Assembly: GCF_018327685.1 (NCBI RefSeq)
Contig: NZ_BNEL01000001.1
Span: 5,519,501 to 5,583,500 of the forward strand
Reading direction: 5' to 3'
Origin: Streptomyces sp. TS71-3
GTDB lineage: Bacteria > Actinomycetota > Actinomycetes > Streptomycetales > Streptomycetaceae
Length of the DNA: 64,000 nt
A program made the position numbers and the translations under genes. A model generated the notes under the pieces. It saw only the letters and a list, made by a program, of their open reading frames with translations. It had not been told where the DNA came from and made no database searches. This document shows positions 26,045 to 35,333 of the stretch, piece after piece (position 1 is the first letter of the stretch; every line of letters begins with the position of its first letter).

Positions 26045-27743
26045 GACCGGCCCCGACTGGGGCGCACGCGACCGCCCGCCGGGTGCGCCGCCGCGGGTCA
26101 TCGTGATCGGCGCCGGCGTCGCGGGCCTGGCCACCGGCTGCTACGCGCAGATGAGCGGCATGGAGACACGGATCTTCGAGAAGCACGTCCTGCCGGGCGG
26201 CTGCTGCACGGCCTGGTCCCGCGACGGGTACCTCTTCGACTACTGCATCGAGTGGCTGATCGGCACCGCCGAGGGCAACGACGCGCACCGCGTCTGGCGC
26301 GAGCTCGGCGCCCTGGACGGCAAGACGGTGGCCAACTTCGAGCTGTTCAACCGCGTCGTGGACGTGGACGGCCGGTCGGTCACGTTCTACAACGACCCCG
26401 ACCGCCTCGAGCGGCACCTGCTCGCCGTCTCACCCGCCGACGGCCGCCTGATCAGGGCGTTCTGCCGTGACCTGAGGCGCTTCGCACGCCTGCACCTCCA
26501 CCCGTTTCTGACGCCCCCTCCGCTGCGCACGGTGCGCGAGCGCGCCGATCTGCTGCGGGCGGTGCTGCCGCGGCTGAGGCTGCTGTGGCGTACGGCGGCC
26601 ACCCCGATGCACGCCTACGCCGACCGCTTCCGTGACCCGCTGCTGCGCCGCGCGTTCCGGAACATCTTCTTCCAGGACCCGGAGGGCTTCCCCCTGCTGC
26701 CGTACCTGTTCAACATGGCCGAGGCGTACAACGGCAACGCGGGCTTCCCGCAGGGCGGCTCGCTCGGCCTCGCCCGGTCGATCGAGCGCCGCTACACCCG
26801 GCTCGGCGGCACGATCGGCTACCGCTCCCGCGTCGAGCGGATCCTCGTCGAGGACGGCCGCGCGGTCGGCGTGGAGCTGAAGGGCGGCGCGCGCCACTAC
26901 GCGGACCACGTCGTGTCGGCCTGCGACGGGTACACCACCGTCTACGGCCTGCTTCAGGGGCGCTACACCGGGCCCCGGATCGAGCGGCTCTACGAAGAGA
27001 TTGTTAACAGGCCCGATGCGCTCTTCCCCGCCGTGGTGTCGGTCTTCGTCGGAGTGCAGGGCACGGTGGGTGAGAGCGACCCGCACAGCACCACCTACCT
27101 GCTGGACCCCGAGCAGGCCGCCCGGTTGCCCGGGGCCCTGCAAGGGAGCCTCGTGGTGCAGCTCCGCTCCCGTTACACCGACGGCCTCGCCCCGCCCGGC
27201 AGATCCCTGCTGCACTGCACCTACTTCAGCGACCACCGGTCCTGGAAGGACCTGCGCACCCGCAGCCGCCGCGCGTACCGGGCCCGCAAGCAGGACGCCG
27301 CCGACGCCGTCCTGGACGTCCTGGAGAGCCGCTACCCGGGCATCTGCGGACGCGTCGAGGTGGTGGACGTCGCCTCGCCCGCCACCACCGAGCGCTACAC
27401 CGGCAACAACCGCGGCAGCATCCTCGCCTGGAAGGCGTTCTCGGAGGCCGACGACGTGGCGGCCCGGCTGGTGTCCCGGGACCGGATGCGGCTGCCCGGC
27501 CTCGCGGGCTTCTCCATGGCGGGGCAGTGGGTGGGCCTCGGCGGCCTGATCCGGGCGGCGTCCACCGGGCGGTTCGCGGTGCGGTACCTGTGCGAGGAGC
27601 TCGGGGTGCCGTTCCGCGCCTGGGAGAGCACCGACGACGAGCCCTGGCACCCCGGCAGGCTCGGCCGGCTGCCCCAGCTCGACCGGTGGCGCGCGCAGCG
27701 GCCGACGACGACCGGCCCGGCACCGAGAGGGGGAGCGGCATGA
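26031..27743 (+). CDS. FAD-dependent oxidoreductase, phytoene desaturase type (PTM ring-forming candidate 1)
   Basis: ATG at 26031 lies within the last codons of the PKS-NRPS gene (14-base overlap), implying translational coupling. The 570-residue product has an N-terminal Rossmann motif VIGAGVAGLATGCYAQMSG and an acidic end (FEKH) for the FAD ribose. CrtI-like elements follow: LPGGCCTAWSRDGYLFDYCI, the GG-rich substrate segment NAGFPQGGSLGLARSIERRY, and the C-terminal FAD-closing region MAGQWVGLGGLIRAASTGRF. In characterised PTM pathways, enzymes of this family reductively cyclise the polyene chains to form carbocycles. It is clearly paralogous to the next gene. The last ~45 residues are an Arg/Pro-rich tail. 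Which ring it forms cannot be told from sequence. Confidence 0.88.
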
Positions 27744-29398
27744 CGGCGCCCCGGCAGACGATGATCATTGTCGGCGGCGGCCTCGGCGGCCTGTCCACCG
27801 GCTGCTACGCCCAGATGAACGGCTACCGTTCGACGATCCTGGAGATGCACGACCTCCCCGGCGGCTGCTGCACCTCGTGGGACCGCGGCGCCTTCACCTT
27901 CGACGCCTGCGTCAGCTGGCTGCTCGGCTGCGGGCCCGGCAACGAGATGCATCGCATCTGGCTGGAGCTCGGCGCCCTCCAGGGCAAGCAGGTACGGCAC
28001 TTCGACGTCTTCAACACGGTCCGGGACCGGCACGGCAGGGAGGTGCGCTTCTACTCCGACCCGGACCGCCTTCAGGCCCACCTGCTCGCCATCTCACCGG
28101 CCGACGCCCGGCTGATCCGCCGGTTCTGCGGGGCGCTTCGCGCCTTCAGGCGGTGCCTGCCCCACTACCCGTTCCTGACGCCCGTGGGCCTGATGCCGCC
28201 CCTGGAGCGCTGGCGGATGCTGGCCCGCTTCACGCCGTACTACCTCGCCATCAGCCGCTCCATCAGCACGTTGATGACGGACTACTCGGCCCGGTTCCAG
28301 GACCCCCTGCTGCGCGAGGCGTTCAACTACATCCTCTTCGAGAAGCACCCCGCCTTCCCGGTCCTGCCGTTCCTCTTCCAGCTCGCCTCGCACGCCAACC
28401 TCTCCGCGGGGGTGCCCGAGGGCGGCTCCCTCGGGCTCGCGCGGTCCGTCGAGGACCGCTACGAGCGGCTGGGCGGTGAGATCAGGTACAACGCGAAGGT
28501 GGTGGAGATCCTGGTCGAGGAGGACCGGGCGGTCGGGGTGCGCCTCAGCGACGGCCGCCAGCTGCGCGCCGACATCGTCGTCTCCGCCTGCGACGGCCGG
28601 ACCACCCTGCTCGATCTGCTCGGCGGTCGCTACCTCGACGACACCTACCGGGAGCTCTACACCAGGACCATCGAGGAGCCGGGCATGGTCTTCCCCGGCT
28701 ACGTCACGGTCTTCCTCGGGCTGCGGCGTCCCTTCCCGTCCGCCACGCCCTGCACCACCTACCTGCTGGACGAGGAGCAGGCGGCCGACCTGGTCGGCAT
28801 CCGGCACCCCAGCATCAACGTGCAGTTCCGCAGCGCCTACTACCCGGAACTGTCACCGCCCGGCTCCGCGGTCGTGTACGCCAGCTACTTCAGCGACGCC
28901 GCCCCGTGGCGGGCGCTGAGCACCGGTGTGGAGCAGGCCAGCCGGATGCGCCGCGGGCAGGAGCTGCACACCCTGCCGGTCGGCCGGGGCCGCGAGTACC
29001 AGCGGGCCAAGCGCAGGGTGCGGGATGTGATCGTCGGGCTGCTCGACGAGCGGTACCCGGGCCTCGCGGCCTCCACGGCGGTGCGGGACGTGTCGACCCC
29101 CCTCACGCAGGTGCGCTACACGGGCAACCACGACGGCACGGTGCTCGGCTGGCAGCCGTTCGTCGAGAGCGGCGAGACCGTGGAGAAGCAGATCAAGCGG
29201 TACGGGCCCGCGCTGCCCGGGCTGCGGAACTTCTACCTCTCGGGCGTCTGGGCCACCACCGGCGGCCTCATCAGGGCCGCGGCGGCCGGGCGGCACGTCA
29301 TGCAGTTCGTCTGCCGTGACGACGGCAGGACGTTCCGCGCCTGCGTCGACGAGACCAAGGCCCCGCCCACCCATGTGGTGCTGCCCGTCGGAGAGTGA
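27740..29398 (+). CDS. FAD-dependent oxidoreductase, phytoene desaturase type (PTM ring-forming candidate 2)
   Basis: ATG 27740 overlaps the previous stop as ATGA, with a purine-rich GAGAGGGGGAG upstream, so the two genes are coupled. The 552-residue product has MIIVGGGLGGLSTGCYAQMNG at the N-terminus, LPGGCCTSWDRGAFTFDACV, GVPEGGSLGLARSVEDRYER, and the C-terminal SGVWATTGGLIRAAAAGRHV. All are position-by-position counterparts of the preceding gene, so the two arose by duplication. In PTM pathways two such enzymes act in sequence on a single polyene substrate to make the first and second five-membered rings; this assignment is from family knowledge. A peroxiredoxin gene follows after 53 bases on the same strand. 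Confidence 0.88.
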   Translation: MTAPRQTMIIVGGGLGGLSTGCYAQMNGYRSTILEMHDLPGGCCTSWDRGAFTFDACVSWLLGCGPGNEMHRIWLELGALQGKQVRHFDVFNTVRDRHGREVRFYSDPDRLQAHLLAISPADARLIRRFCGALRAFRRCLPHYPFLTPVGLMPPLERWRMLARFTPYYLAISRSISTLMTDYSARFQDPLLREAFNYILFEKHPAFPVLPFLFQLASHANLSAGVPEGGSLGLARSVEDRYERLGGEIRYNAKVVEILVEEDRAVGVRLSDGRQLRADIVVSACDGRTTLLDLLGGRYLDDTYRELYTRTIEEPGMVFPGYVTVFLGLRRPFPSATPCTTYLLDEEQAADLVGIRHPSINVQFRSAYYPELSPPGSAVVYASYFSDAAPWRALSTGVEQASRMRRGQELHTLPVGRGREYQRAKRRVRDVIVGLLDERYPGLAASTAVRDVSTPLTQVRYTGNHDGTVLGWQPFVESGETVEKQIKRYGPALPGLRNFYLSGVWATTGGLIRAAAAGRHVMQFVCRDDGRTFRACVDETKAPPTHVVLPVGE

Positions 29399-29451
29399 GA
29401 CGGTGCGCCGACACGGCAGCGCCGCTGACCGGACCACGAAGGGATCGACGA

Positions 29452-29940
29452 ATGGCCAGAGCACCTGAAGTGGGCTCCGCGGCACCCGATTTCACACTGC
29501 CGGGCCTGCGTCTCGAATCCGGTGCCGTCGAGCGCGGCGAGTACCGGCTCGCCGACGCCAAGGGCAGCCCGCTCGTGCTCGTCTTCTACCCCGGCGACGA
29601 CACGATGGTGTGCACCAGGCAGCTGTGCGCGTACACCTCGGACCTGGACCGGTTCCGGGACCTGGGGGCGGCCGTGTGGGCCGTCAGCCCGCAGGACCTG
29701 GACAGCCACGAGCGGTTCGCGCGCAAGCGCGCACTCGCCCTCCCGCTGCTGGCCGACGCAGGCGAGGCCGTCGCGGCCTCCTACGGCATCACGGCACCGG
29801 GCCTCGGACTGCGCCGGTCGGTGTTCGTCCTGGACGGGGACGGGATCGTGCGCTGGCGGCACATCGCGCTCGTGGGGATGACGTTCCGCAGCACCGACAC
29901 CCTCGTGGAGCAGCTGGAGCTGCTGCGCGAAGGACGCTGA
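29452..29940 (+). CDS. PrxQ/BCP-type atypical 2-Cys peroxiredoxin in the biosynthetic operon
   Basis: The ATG at 29452 with GAAGGGA 8 bases upstream is chosen over an in-frame start in the preceding gene's tail. The 162-residue product opens with GSAAPDFTLPG, has the peroxidatic motif FYPGDDTMVCTRQLC with Cys54 as CP and Cys59 as the resolving Cys (the five-residue spacing of PrxQ), and closes with RRSVFVLDGDGIVRWRHIAL. PrxQ enzymes reduce H2O2 and alkyl hydroperoxides with thioredoxin. Placed 53 bases after two flavin oxidoreductases, it may protect the cell or the polyene from peroxide generated by reduced flavin, or act on a peroxide intermediate. The family call is firm; a role in the pathway is inference. 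Confidence 0.9.
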   Translation: MARAPEVGSAAPDFTLPGLRLESGAVERGEYRLADAKGSPLVLVFYPGDDTMVCTRQLCAYTSDLDRFRDLGAAVWAVSPQDLDSHERFARKRALALPLLADAGEAVAASYGITAPGLGLRRSVFVLDGDGIVRWRHIALVGMTFRSTDTLVEQLELLREGR

Positions 29941-29942
29941 GC

Positions 29943-29992
29943 CGCCGGTCCGGCCGGGGCGCCCGCACCGCGAGCACCCGGCCGGACCGGCG
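29943..29992. terminator. Bidirectional terminator between the biosynthetic operon and the P450 gene
   Basis: CGCCGGTCCGGCCGGG (29943-29958) and its exact complement CCCGGCCGGACCGGCG (29977-29992) form a perfect 16-bp, all-strong stem with an 18-nt loop, filling the gap between the convergent peroxiredoxin and P450 genes. Confidence 0.85.
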
Positions 29993-29998
29993 ACGGCG

Positions 29999-31543
29999 CT
30001 ACCAGGTCACCGGCAACCGGGCCACGCCGCCCTGCTGGACGTACGGGGCATGGCCCGGGACCTGTCCCGCGGGCACCGCGAGCCGCAGCGCGGGAAACCG
30101 CCGGAAGAGGGTGGCGAGCGCGATCTCCAGCTCGGCGCGGGCCAGGATCTGCCCGATGCAGCTGTGGATCCCGTGCCCGTAGGCGGCGTGCCGGCCGGCG
30201 GCGCGCCGGACGTCCGGGGCTTCGGGGTCCGCCCAGACGGCGGGGTCCCGGTTCATCAGCATGGTCGAGACGATCACGCCGTCGCCGGCCCTGATGGTCC
30301 GCCCGGCCACGGGGATGTCGGCGACCGCCACCCGGGGCAGCCCGTCGGCGACCGACGCCAGCCGGGTCAGCTCGTCCACCGCGGTGGGCAGCAGCGCCGG
30401 TTCGGCGAGCAGTTCGCGGAGCTGCTCGGGGTGCTCCAGCAGGACCAGGACGGCGGAGGCGAGCGTGGTGGCGGTGCTCTCGGAGCCGCCGAGCAGCACG
30501 ACGCAGGTCATCGCGACCTCGTCACGGCTGAGGCCCGGGTCGGCGGCGCGGTGCGCGATCAGGTCGTCGATGAGTCCTTCGCCCGGGTGCTCCTCGCGCG
30601 CGGTGATCAGGTCGATCAGGTACCGCCGGATCTCGGCGAATGCCTCCTCGGGGGCCCCGTCGCCGTCGTCGCGGGGCGGGGAGAGCATGCGGCGTGAGGC
30701 GTCCGCGAACCAGCGCCGGTCCTCCGGCGGGACGCCCAGGGCCGCGAAGGTGGTGGCGAACGTCAGCGGCATCGCGTAGTCGCCGACCAGCTCCGCCCGG
30801 CGGTGCTCCTGCCCGCCGTCGTCGGGCGTGCCGCCCTCCGGCACTGCGGCGTCCGCTGCGCCTTCCTGCGGTCCGTGGGCCTCCGGCGCGCCCTCCTGGG
30901 GTCCGCCCGCGGCGAGCATCGCGTCGATCAGCCGCTCCGCGGCACGCTCGATCTCCGGGCGCAGCGCCGCGACCCGCCGGACGCCGAACGCGGACGCCAC
31001 CCGCCTGCGCTGCCGCGCGTGTTGCGGATTGTCCGCGCCGACCAGCGGGAGCACGATGCGCTGCGCACGCTGCTGCTGTGCCTGGCGCGCCGTCAGGTGC
31101 GGGAAGCCGGGGTGCAGCGCGTCGGACGACAGCCTCGGGTCGAGCAGCAGGGCACGGCCCTCGGCGTACCCGCCCACGAGCCACACCTGCCGGCCGTCGT
31201 ACAGGCTCACCCGGGACACGGGGCCTTCCTGGCGCAGCCGCGCGTACCCGGGTGGCATCTGGTACGGGCAGACGCGCTCCATCGGGAAGGAGGGTGCGCT
31301 GCCGGCGTCGGGCCCGGCGGGCTTCGTGCCGGCCGGGACAGGGGACGCGCCGGACGGGGGAGTGTCCGCGTCGGGCAGGGGAGCGTCCGTGCCGGCAGGG
31401 AGAGTGTCCGTGTCGTACGCGCCGCGGCCGCTACCCGGCGGCGCCGGGTGCGTGTCCGATGGGCCGGGGTCCGCGTCCGGCGGTGTGCTGGTGGCTGCCA
31501 CGGCTCTCCTCACTCCGGTCGCCACCACATTCGTCCTGCTCAT
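29999..31543 (-). CDS. Cytochrome P450 with low-complexity N-terminal extension and internal insertion
   Basis: The 514-residue frame (ATG 31541-31543) contains a bacterial class I P450: an N-terminal segment RVCPYQMPPGYARLRQEGPV, the C-helix ADNPQHARQRRRVASAF (with the H-x-x-x-R heme-propionate pattern), I-helix LLGGSESTATT, and heme loop AYGHGIHSCIG with the ligand at Cys462. The first position of the heme loop is Tyr, not Phe. Two parts are unusual. Residues ~15-85 are a Pro/Asp/Gly/Thr repeat-like extension, and ~211-247 are a Gly/Glu/Pro/Gln-rich insertion containing GPQEGA twice. No Shine-Dalgarno is visible at the first ATG, so translation may begin later. It sits convergent to the PTM genes, and P450s tailor several PTMs (for example by hydroxylation or ketone formation). 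The substrate is inferred. Confidence 0.85.
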   Translation of the reverse strand: MSRTNVVATGVRRAVAATSTPPDADPGPSDTHPAPPGSGRGAYDTDTLPAGTDAPLPDADTPPSGASPVPAGTKPAGPDAGSAPSFPMERVCPYQMPPGYARLRQEGPVSRVSLYDGRQVWLVGGYAEGRALLLDPRLSSDALHPGFPHLTARQAQQQRAQRIVLPLVGADNPQHARQRRRVASAFGVRRVAALRPEIERAAERLIDAMLAAGGPQEGAPEAHGPQEGAADAAVPEGGTPDDGGQEHRRAELVGDYAMPLTFATTFAALGVPPEDRRWFADASRRMLSPPRDDGDGAPEEAFAEIRRYLIDLITAREEHPGEGLIDDLIAHRAADPGLSRDEVAMTCVVLLGGSESTATTLASAVLVLLEHPEQLRELLAEPALLPTAVDELTRLASVADGLPRVAVADIPVAGRTIRAGDGVIVSTMLMNRDPAVWADPEAPDVRRAAGRHAAYGHGIHSCIGQILARAELEIALATLFRRFPALRLAVPAGQVPGHAPYVQQGGVARLPVTW

Positions 31544-31685
31544 CGGACGGGCACCAGCCGAAGCACGGGAAACCCCTCGAATGTGTCATTCCCCAGACGG
31601 GCGGAACCCCGTCGTGGTGCCGGTCGGCGGCACGGACCGGCACCACGACGTCCCAGCCGGGGGCTCCGGCGGGGCTACCGCCCGG

Positions 31686-34103
31686 TCATGACACCCCGAT
31701 GGTGCGGCCCGCGAGGCTCTTCGGAGCGGTGGCGGGGCTGCCGCCGACCGGCGCGAAGGGCAGTGCCGTGGTGGGCGCCGACACCGGCTGGATCAGGTAG
31801 GAGGCGCCGGCCCGCCCGGGAATGGTGAGCGTGGCGCTGCTCTGCCCGGTCGGCACGGTGGCACCGGAGCCGTCGACCACCTCCACGTCCTGGCCCGCCC
31901 ACGGGTTGCGTACGGCGATGTCGCCGTCGGCTCCCGCCTCCACGGCGACGGTGACCAGCCTGCCGTCCCGTACCTGTACGTGCGCCTTGCCCTTGTGCTG
32001 GATGAACACGGTGCCGTCCACGTCCCACGAGGCGGGCCAGCCCGGGGCGAGCCGCAGCGTGCCGTCGTAGTCCTGGACCAGTCCCTGGCTGAGCGCGGAG
32101 GCGTCGACGCCCAGCTCCTCCAGGTACGGCGTCTCGGGCTTGGCGTTCCAGCTGGCCATGCCGTTCGAGAAGACCTGGTACTTGGTGATGTTGGCGATCA
32201 TCGCGGTGCGCATCTCGTCGCCGAGGCCGAGCCGTGCGGCGTGCAGCGCGTCGAAGCTCCAGTCGTTCTCGGTGACGTAACTGCGGTGGGTGAAGGTGCG
32301 CTTGGCCAGGTCGGACTGAGGGCCGTCGGCGCCGATCAGGTTGTACGGCCAGACCGCCTCCAGGCCCAGGTTCTCCACGTTGTGCCGCTCGGCGGTGGGC
32401 TGGGCGGACAGGGCGATCATGTCGTCGCCCGAGGCGTCGGCGGACGGGTCGAGCACCTGGGTCTGGGTGGCGGTGTCGGTGCGGGGCAGCGGGCGGATCC
32501 TCGGGATGGCCGCGTCGAGCCGGTCCACCAGACCGGAGTCCACGCCGAGGGTCCGTGCAGCCTTGGCCACCACCGGGAACAGCGCCTGCATGGCGGCCAC
32601 GTCCGAGGCGGGGTCGTTCACGGCCCACTGGGTCTCATGTGCGTTGGAGGTGGTGTGCAGCAGACCGCCGGGCCCGGTCGTGGCGTGCGACAGCAGGAAC
32701 TGCGCCGCGGCCTTCATCACGGGGTAGTTCCGCGACAGGAAGGCCCGGTCGTCGGTCGTCAGGTAGGTCTGCCACGCCCACAGGCCGATCTCGGCGCCGC
32801 TGGTGACCGTCTGCGAGTTGTACGAGGGGGCGATGGTGGAGTCGCAGGAGGCGTTGCTCTCCGCCGAGCCCGGGGCGTAGTAGCCGTTGCCGTTGAACCG
32901 CATGGTCTCCGGCACGCAGACGCCCTCGTGGCCGGGGTAGTGGGCGGCCGTCCAGGCGGCCATGGCGTCGAGGTTGTCCCGGTACAGCCTGAACATCGGC
33001 GAGTTGAGCGAGGAGGCGCCGGCATCGAGGTCGGCCTGCATGAACATCCGCAGGTTCCAGAACCAGTAGCCGGCCGGGTACCAGGGCTGGGCGTCCCGGC
33101 TGACCGCGAAGAGGTTCGCCTCGCCGGCCTGCGTGCCCGGCAGCGAGCCGCGGTTGGAGGCCGCGATGTCGTACAGGTAGAGCGTGCGCATGTTCTCGAA
33201 GTACTCGCCGGAGCCGTCCTGGGAGGAGACCTTGATCAGGCCGACGGAGTCCCAGTAGTGGTGCCACCAGGAGAGGTGTTGCGCGGCGAGCCCCGACGAC
33301 GGGCGGTTCAGGTCCCCGCCGATGAGGCTCCGCGCCGTGCCCAGGGCGTCGCCGCCGGTCCAGCCCGGCGAGACCGCGACGACCCGGAAGGAGCCGTCGC
33401 TGCGGGGCCGGAAGCTGACCTGGCCGGTCCGCGCGTCGGGGGTGGAGGCATGCACGTTCCGGCCACCCGCGCCGACGCCGGCCATCGCGCCGAACGTCCG
33501 CCCGGACGCACCGCTGGTGCCGGTGTCCGTCCACGTCTCGGAGAGGGTCGCCACCGATCCGGCGGCCTGGGCGCTGGGGGAGCGCCCGTCCCAGAGCCTG
33601 ACCTGGGCGGTCTGGGTGCTGTCCGGGTCGGCGCCCGTCACGTCGACGACCAGTTGCGAGGTGTCGGCCCGCACGTAGGCGGTGAGCGTCATGCCGCCGC
33701 CGGATTCGTGGAGCGTGCCGTCGTAGAGGTCGAGGTGCCCCTTGAAGTCGGCGGCGCCGGTGAGCCTGCCCAGGCCGGGGATGACGACCTGACCGGGTGA
33801 CTTGCGGTCCGGGAAGGTGTCGTTGCGGTTAAGCTGGGCGGAGAAGCCGTCCGCGGCCCAGGCGGCCGCCCCCAGCGTCCCGTTGCCGAGCGGCACGAAC
33901 CCGCTGACGTCCGTGTTGGGGTGCTTCAGTACGAGGTCGGAGCGGCGGACGACGTCGGGGGTGTCCACGACGAACCGGCCGTCGCGCCACGCCGTCGTCG
34001 TCCCGGCGGCCGCGGCTCCGGGGCCGGACAGGGCCGAGGTGCCGAGGGCGAGGAGCGAGGCGGCGGCCCAGAGCGCCGTTGTTCTCTTCCAGCGGCGGTG
34101 CAC
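31686..34103 (-). CDS. Secreted GH95-like (alpha/alpha)6-barrel glycoside hydrolase
   Basis: The GTG at 34103 is chosen because GGAGGT lies just upstream and a signal peptide follows (HRRWKRTTALWAAASLLALG, cleavage near GPGAAAAG). The 805-residue product has an N-terminal beta domain (DVSGFVPLGNGTLGAAAWAA, then LNRNDTFPDRKSPGQVVIPG) of the kind labelled DUF5703 in GH95-related proteins. A helical barrel follows (YWFWNLRMFMQADLDAG, then GAEIGLWAWQTYLTTDDRAF, then ENLGLEAVWPYNLIG), with a C-terminal beta sandwich. GH95 and its clan relatives remove alpha-L-fucose or alpha-L-galactose from plant polysaccharides. The catalytic residues could not be assigned safely by eye, so the sugar specificity is open. 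It is divergent from the GH54/GH105/GH31 group across a 700-base spacer. Confidence 0.72.
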   Translation of the reverse strand: MHRRWKRTTALWAAASLLALGTSALSGPGAAAAGTTTAWRDGRFVVDTPDVVRRSDLVLKHPNTDVSGFVPLGNGTLGAAAWAADGFSAQLNRNDTFPDRKSPGQVVIPGLGRLTGAADFKGHLDLYDGTLHESGGGMTLTAYVRADTSQLVVDVTGADPDSTQTAQVRLWDGRSPSAQAAGSVATLSETWTDTGTSGASGRTFGAMAGVGAGGRNVHASTPDARTGQVSFRPRSDGSFRVVAVSPGWTGGDALGTARSLIGGDLNRPSSGLAAQHLSWWHHYWDSVGLIKVSSQDGSGEYFENMRTLYLYDIAASNRGSLPGTQAGEANLFAVSRDAQPWYPAGYWFWNLRMFMQADLDAGASSLNSPMFRLYRDNLDAMAAWTAAHYPGHEGVCVPETMRFNGNGYYAPGSAESNASCDSTIAPSYNSQTVTSGAEIGLWAWQTYLTTDDRAFLSRNYPVMKAAAQFLLSHATTGPGGLLHTTSNAHETQWAVNDPASDVAAMQALFPVVAKAARTLGVDSGLVDRLDAAIPRIRPLPRTDTATQTQVLDPSADASGDDMIALSAQPTAERHNVENLGLEAVWPYNLIGADGPQSDLAKRTFTHRSYVTENDWSFDALHAARLGLGDEMRTAMIANITKYQVFSNGMASWNAKPETPYLEELGVDASALSQGLVQDYDGTLRLAPGWPASWDVDGTVFIQHKGKAHVQVRDGRLVTVAVEAGADGDIAVRNPWAGQDVEVVDGSGATVPTGQSSATLTIPGRAGASYLIQPVSAPTTALPFAPVGGSPATAPKSLAGRTIGVS

Positions 34104-34804
34104 GGTACCTCCGTGAGTGGGAAGCGGATACGGCAGTCGGTTCCGCGGCGCAGACATACGCCCGTGACATCGGGTGTGTTTATAGGGCTCCGCTCAACCG
34201 CTGTCCAGGGAGAGGGCGGCATGAAGCGGGCGACGTGCGGTAATGCCTGGATTGCGAGGCCCACTTGGTGGGTGGTACGGGTGAAGCCGCGCCCTGATCT
34301 CCGTTCAGACATGGGATGACTCCGGGCCGTGTGTCGGGTGCTACCGCCCGCACGCCGGCGGTCCGCCCGTCGCCGTCCGGGTTGCGCCCCCTGCGCCCCG
34401 GGAGTTCGGCCGTTCCAGCCGCGTCCCGGCCCTCGCTCCGGCTGAAATGCGGCCCTGGTGCCGGACGCGCCAGGAGCTGATGACGCGCTTCGGGGTCCCT
34501 CTATCATCAAGGACTGTACGAGGAGCCGACCAGCGTTCGATAGATCGAAAGAATGCTCCGCTTCCCCTCTGTGAACTCCGCAGGTGCGCAGGGCAGTCCC
34601 CGGTCGGCCCGGATCTGCAAGGCCGCTTTGACATAGGCGTGACAGCCAGTGCTGCCCGCCGTTCCCGGGCGGCGCATCTCGTGCTGCCGTCCGAAGTCGC
34701 GCTCCACCCCGACGCCGGGACGCCGTCGGCGGGTCGCTGACGGGGGCGACGGGCCGTACCCGCCGGCTGTGGTTTCCCATCGCTCACCACTCAAGGAGAT
34801 CCAC
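34104..34804 (+). promoter_or_regulatory. 700-base intergenic region between divergent CAZyme genes, with a palindromic operator
   Basis: No convincing gene is seen in about 700 bases. The left side must hold the promoter of the GH95-like gene. The dyad TTCGATAGATCGAA at 34536-34549 (perfect TTCGA/TCGAA halves, 4-base spacer) is the one clear operator-like element. It lies 256 bases before the start of the broken GH54 gene, whose Shine-Dalgarno AAGGAG precedes ATG 34805. A LacI/AraR-type sugar repressor is a plausible binder, but no such gene is in the window. Confidence 0.5.
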
Positions 34805-35333
34805 ATGTCTCTGCTCTCGACCGGGGCACGGCGGGCCAGGCCGCTCGCCGTCCTCGCGCTCGCCATGGCCGCGGCGGTCTTGGGCGGCCAGGCGTCCGCG
34901 ACCGGCTCCGCCGCCCCGGCGACCACCGACTCGGTGCCCGCCGCCGGGCACCCGGCGAACGCCGGCGCGGTGGCCGCGGCCTCGCTTCCCCGCGACATCT
35001 ACGCCGCGGGCGGGACGCCCTGCGTGGCCGCGCACAGCACCACCCGAGCCCTGTACGGGGCCTACAATGGCCTGCTCTACCAGGTCAGGCGCTCGTCGGA
35101 CAACGCCACCCGGGCATCGGCGTGCTGAGCGCGGGCGGGGTCGGCAACGCCGCCGCGCAGGACTCCTCCTGCGCCGGTACGAGCTGCCTCACATCCTCCT
35201 CGGCATCGGCGGCGACAACAGCAACGGCTCCGCCGGCACCTTCTACGAGGGCGTGATGACGTCGGGCTACCCGTCCGACTCCACCGAGAACGCGGTGCAG
35301 TCCAGCATCACGTCAGCCGGCTACGGGCGGTAG
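34805..35333 (+). pseudogene. Deleted and frameshifted GH54 alpha-L-arabinofuranosidase (AbfB type)
   Basis: A normal start (AAGGAG then ATG 34805) and a signal peptide lead into SLPRDIYAAGGTPCVAAHST and TRALYGAYNGLLYQVRRSSD, the exact N-terminal block of GH54 arabinofuranosidases. At about 35108 the frame is lost. The continuation IGVLSAGGVGNAAAQDSSCAGTSC is present in another frame, followed directly by LGIGGDNSNGSAGTFYEGVM and TSGYPSDSTENAVQ, the C-terminal block of the catalytic domain, in yet another frame. About 200 residues of the catalytic core between these blocks are missing, and no arabinose-binding CBM42 domain follows. The gene is therefore a relic with at least one indel and one large in-gene deletion. 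Recognition of the family blocks is strong. Confidence 0.85.

Noticed and set aside
34221..34319. A 32-codon frame after a GGGAGAGGG sequence in the CAZyme spacer
   Set aside because: It is too short, lacks any recognisable pattern and sits in a divergent promoter region; there is no evidence for translation.
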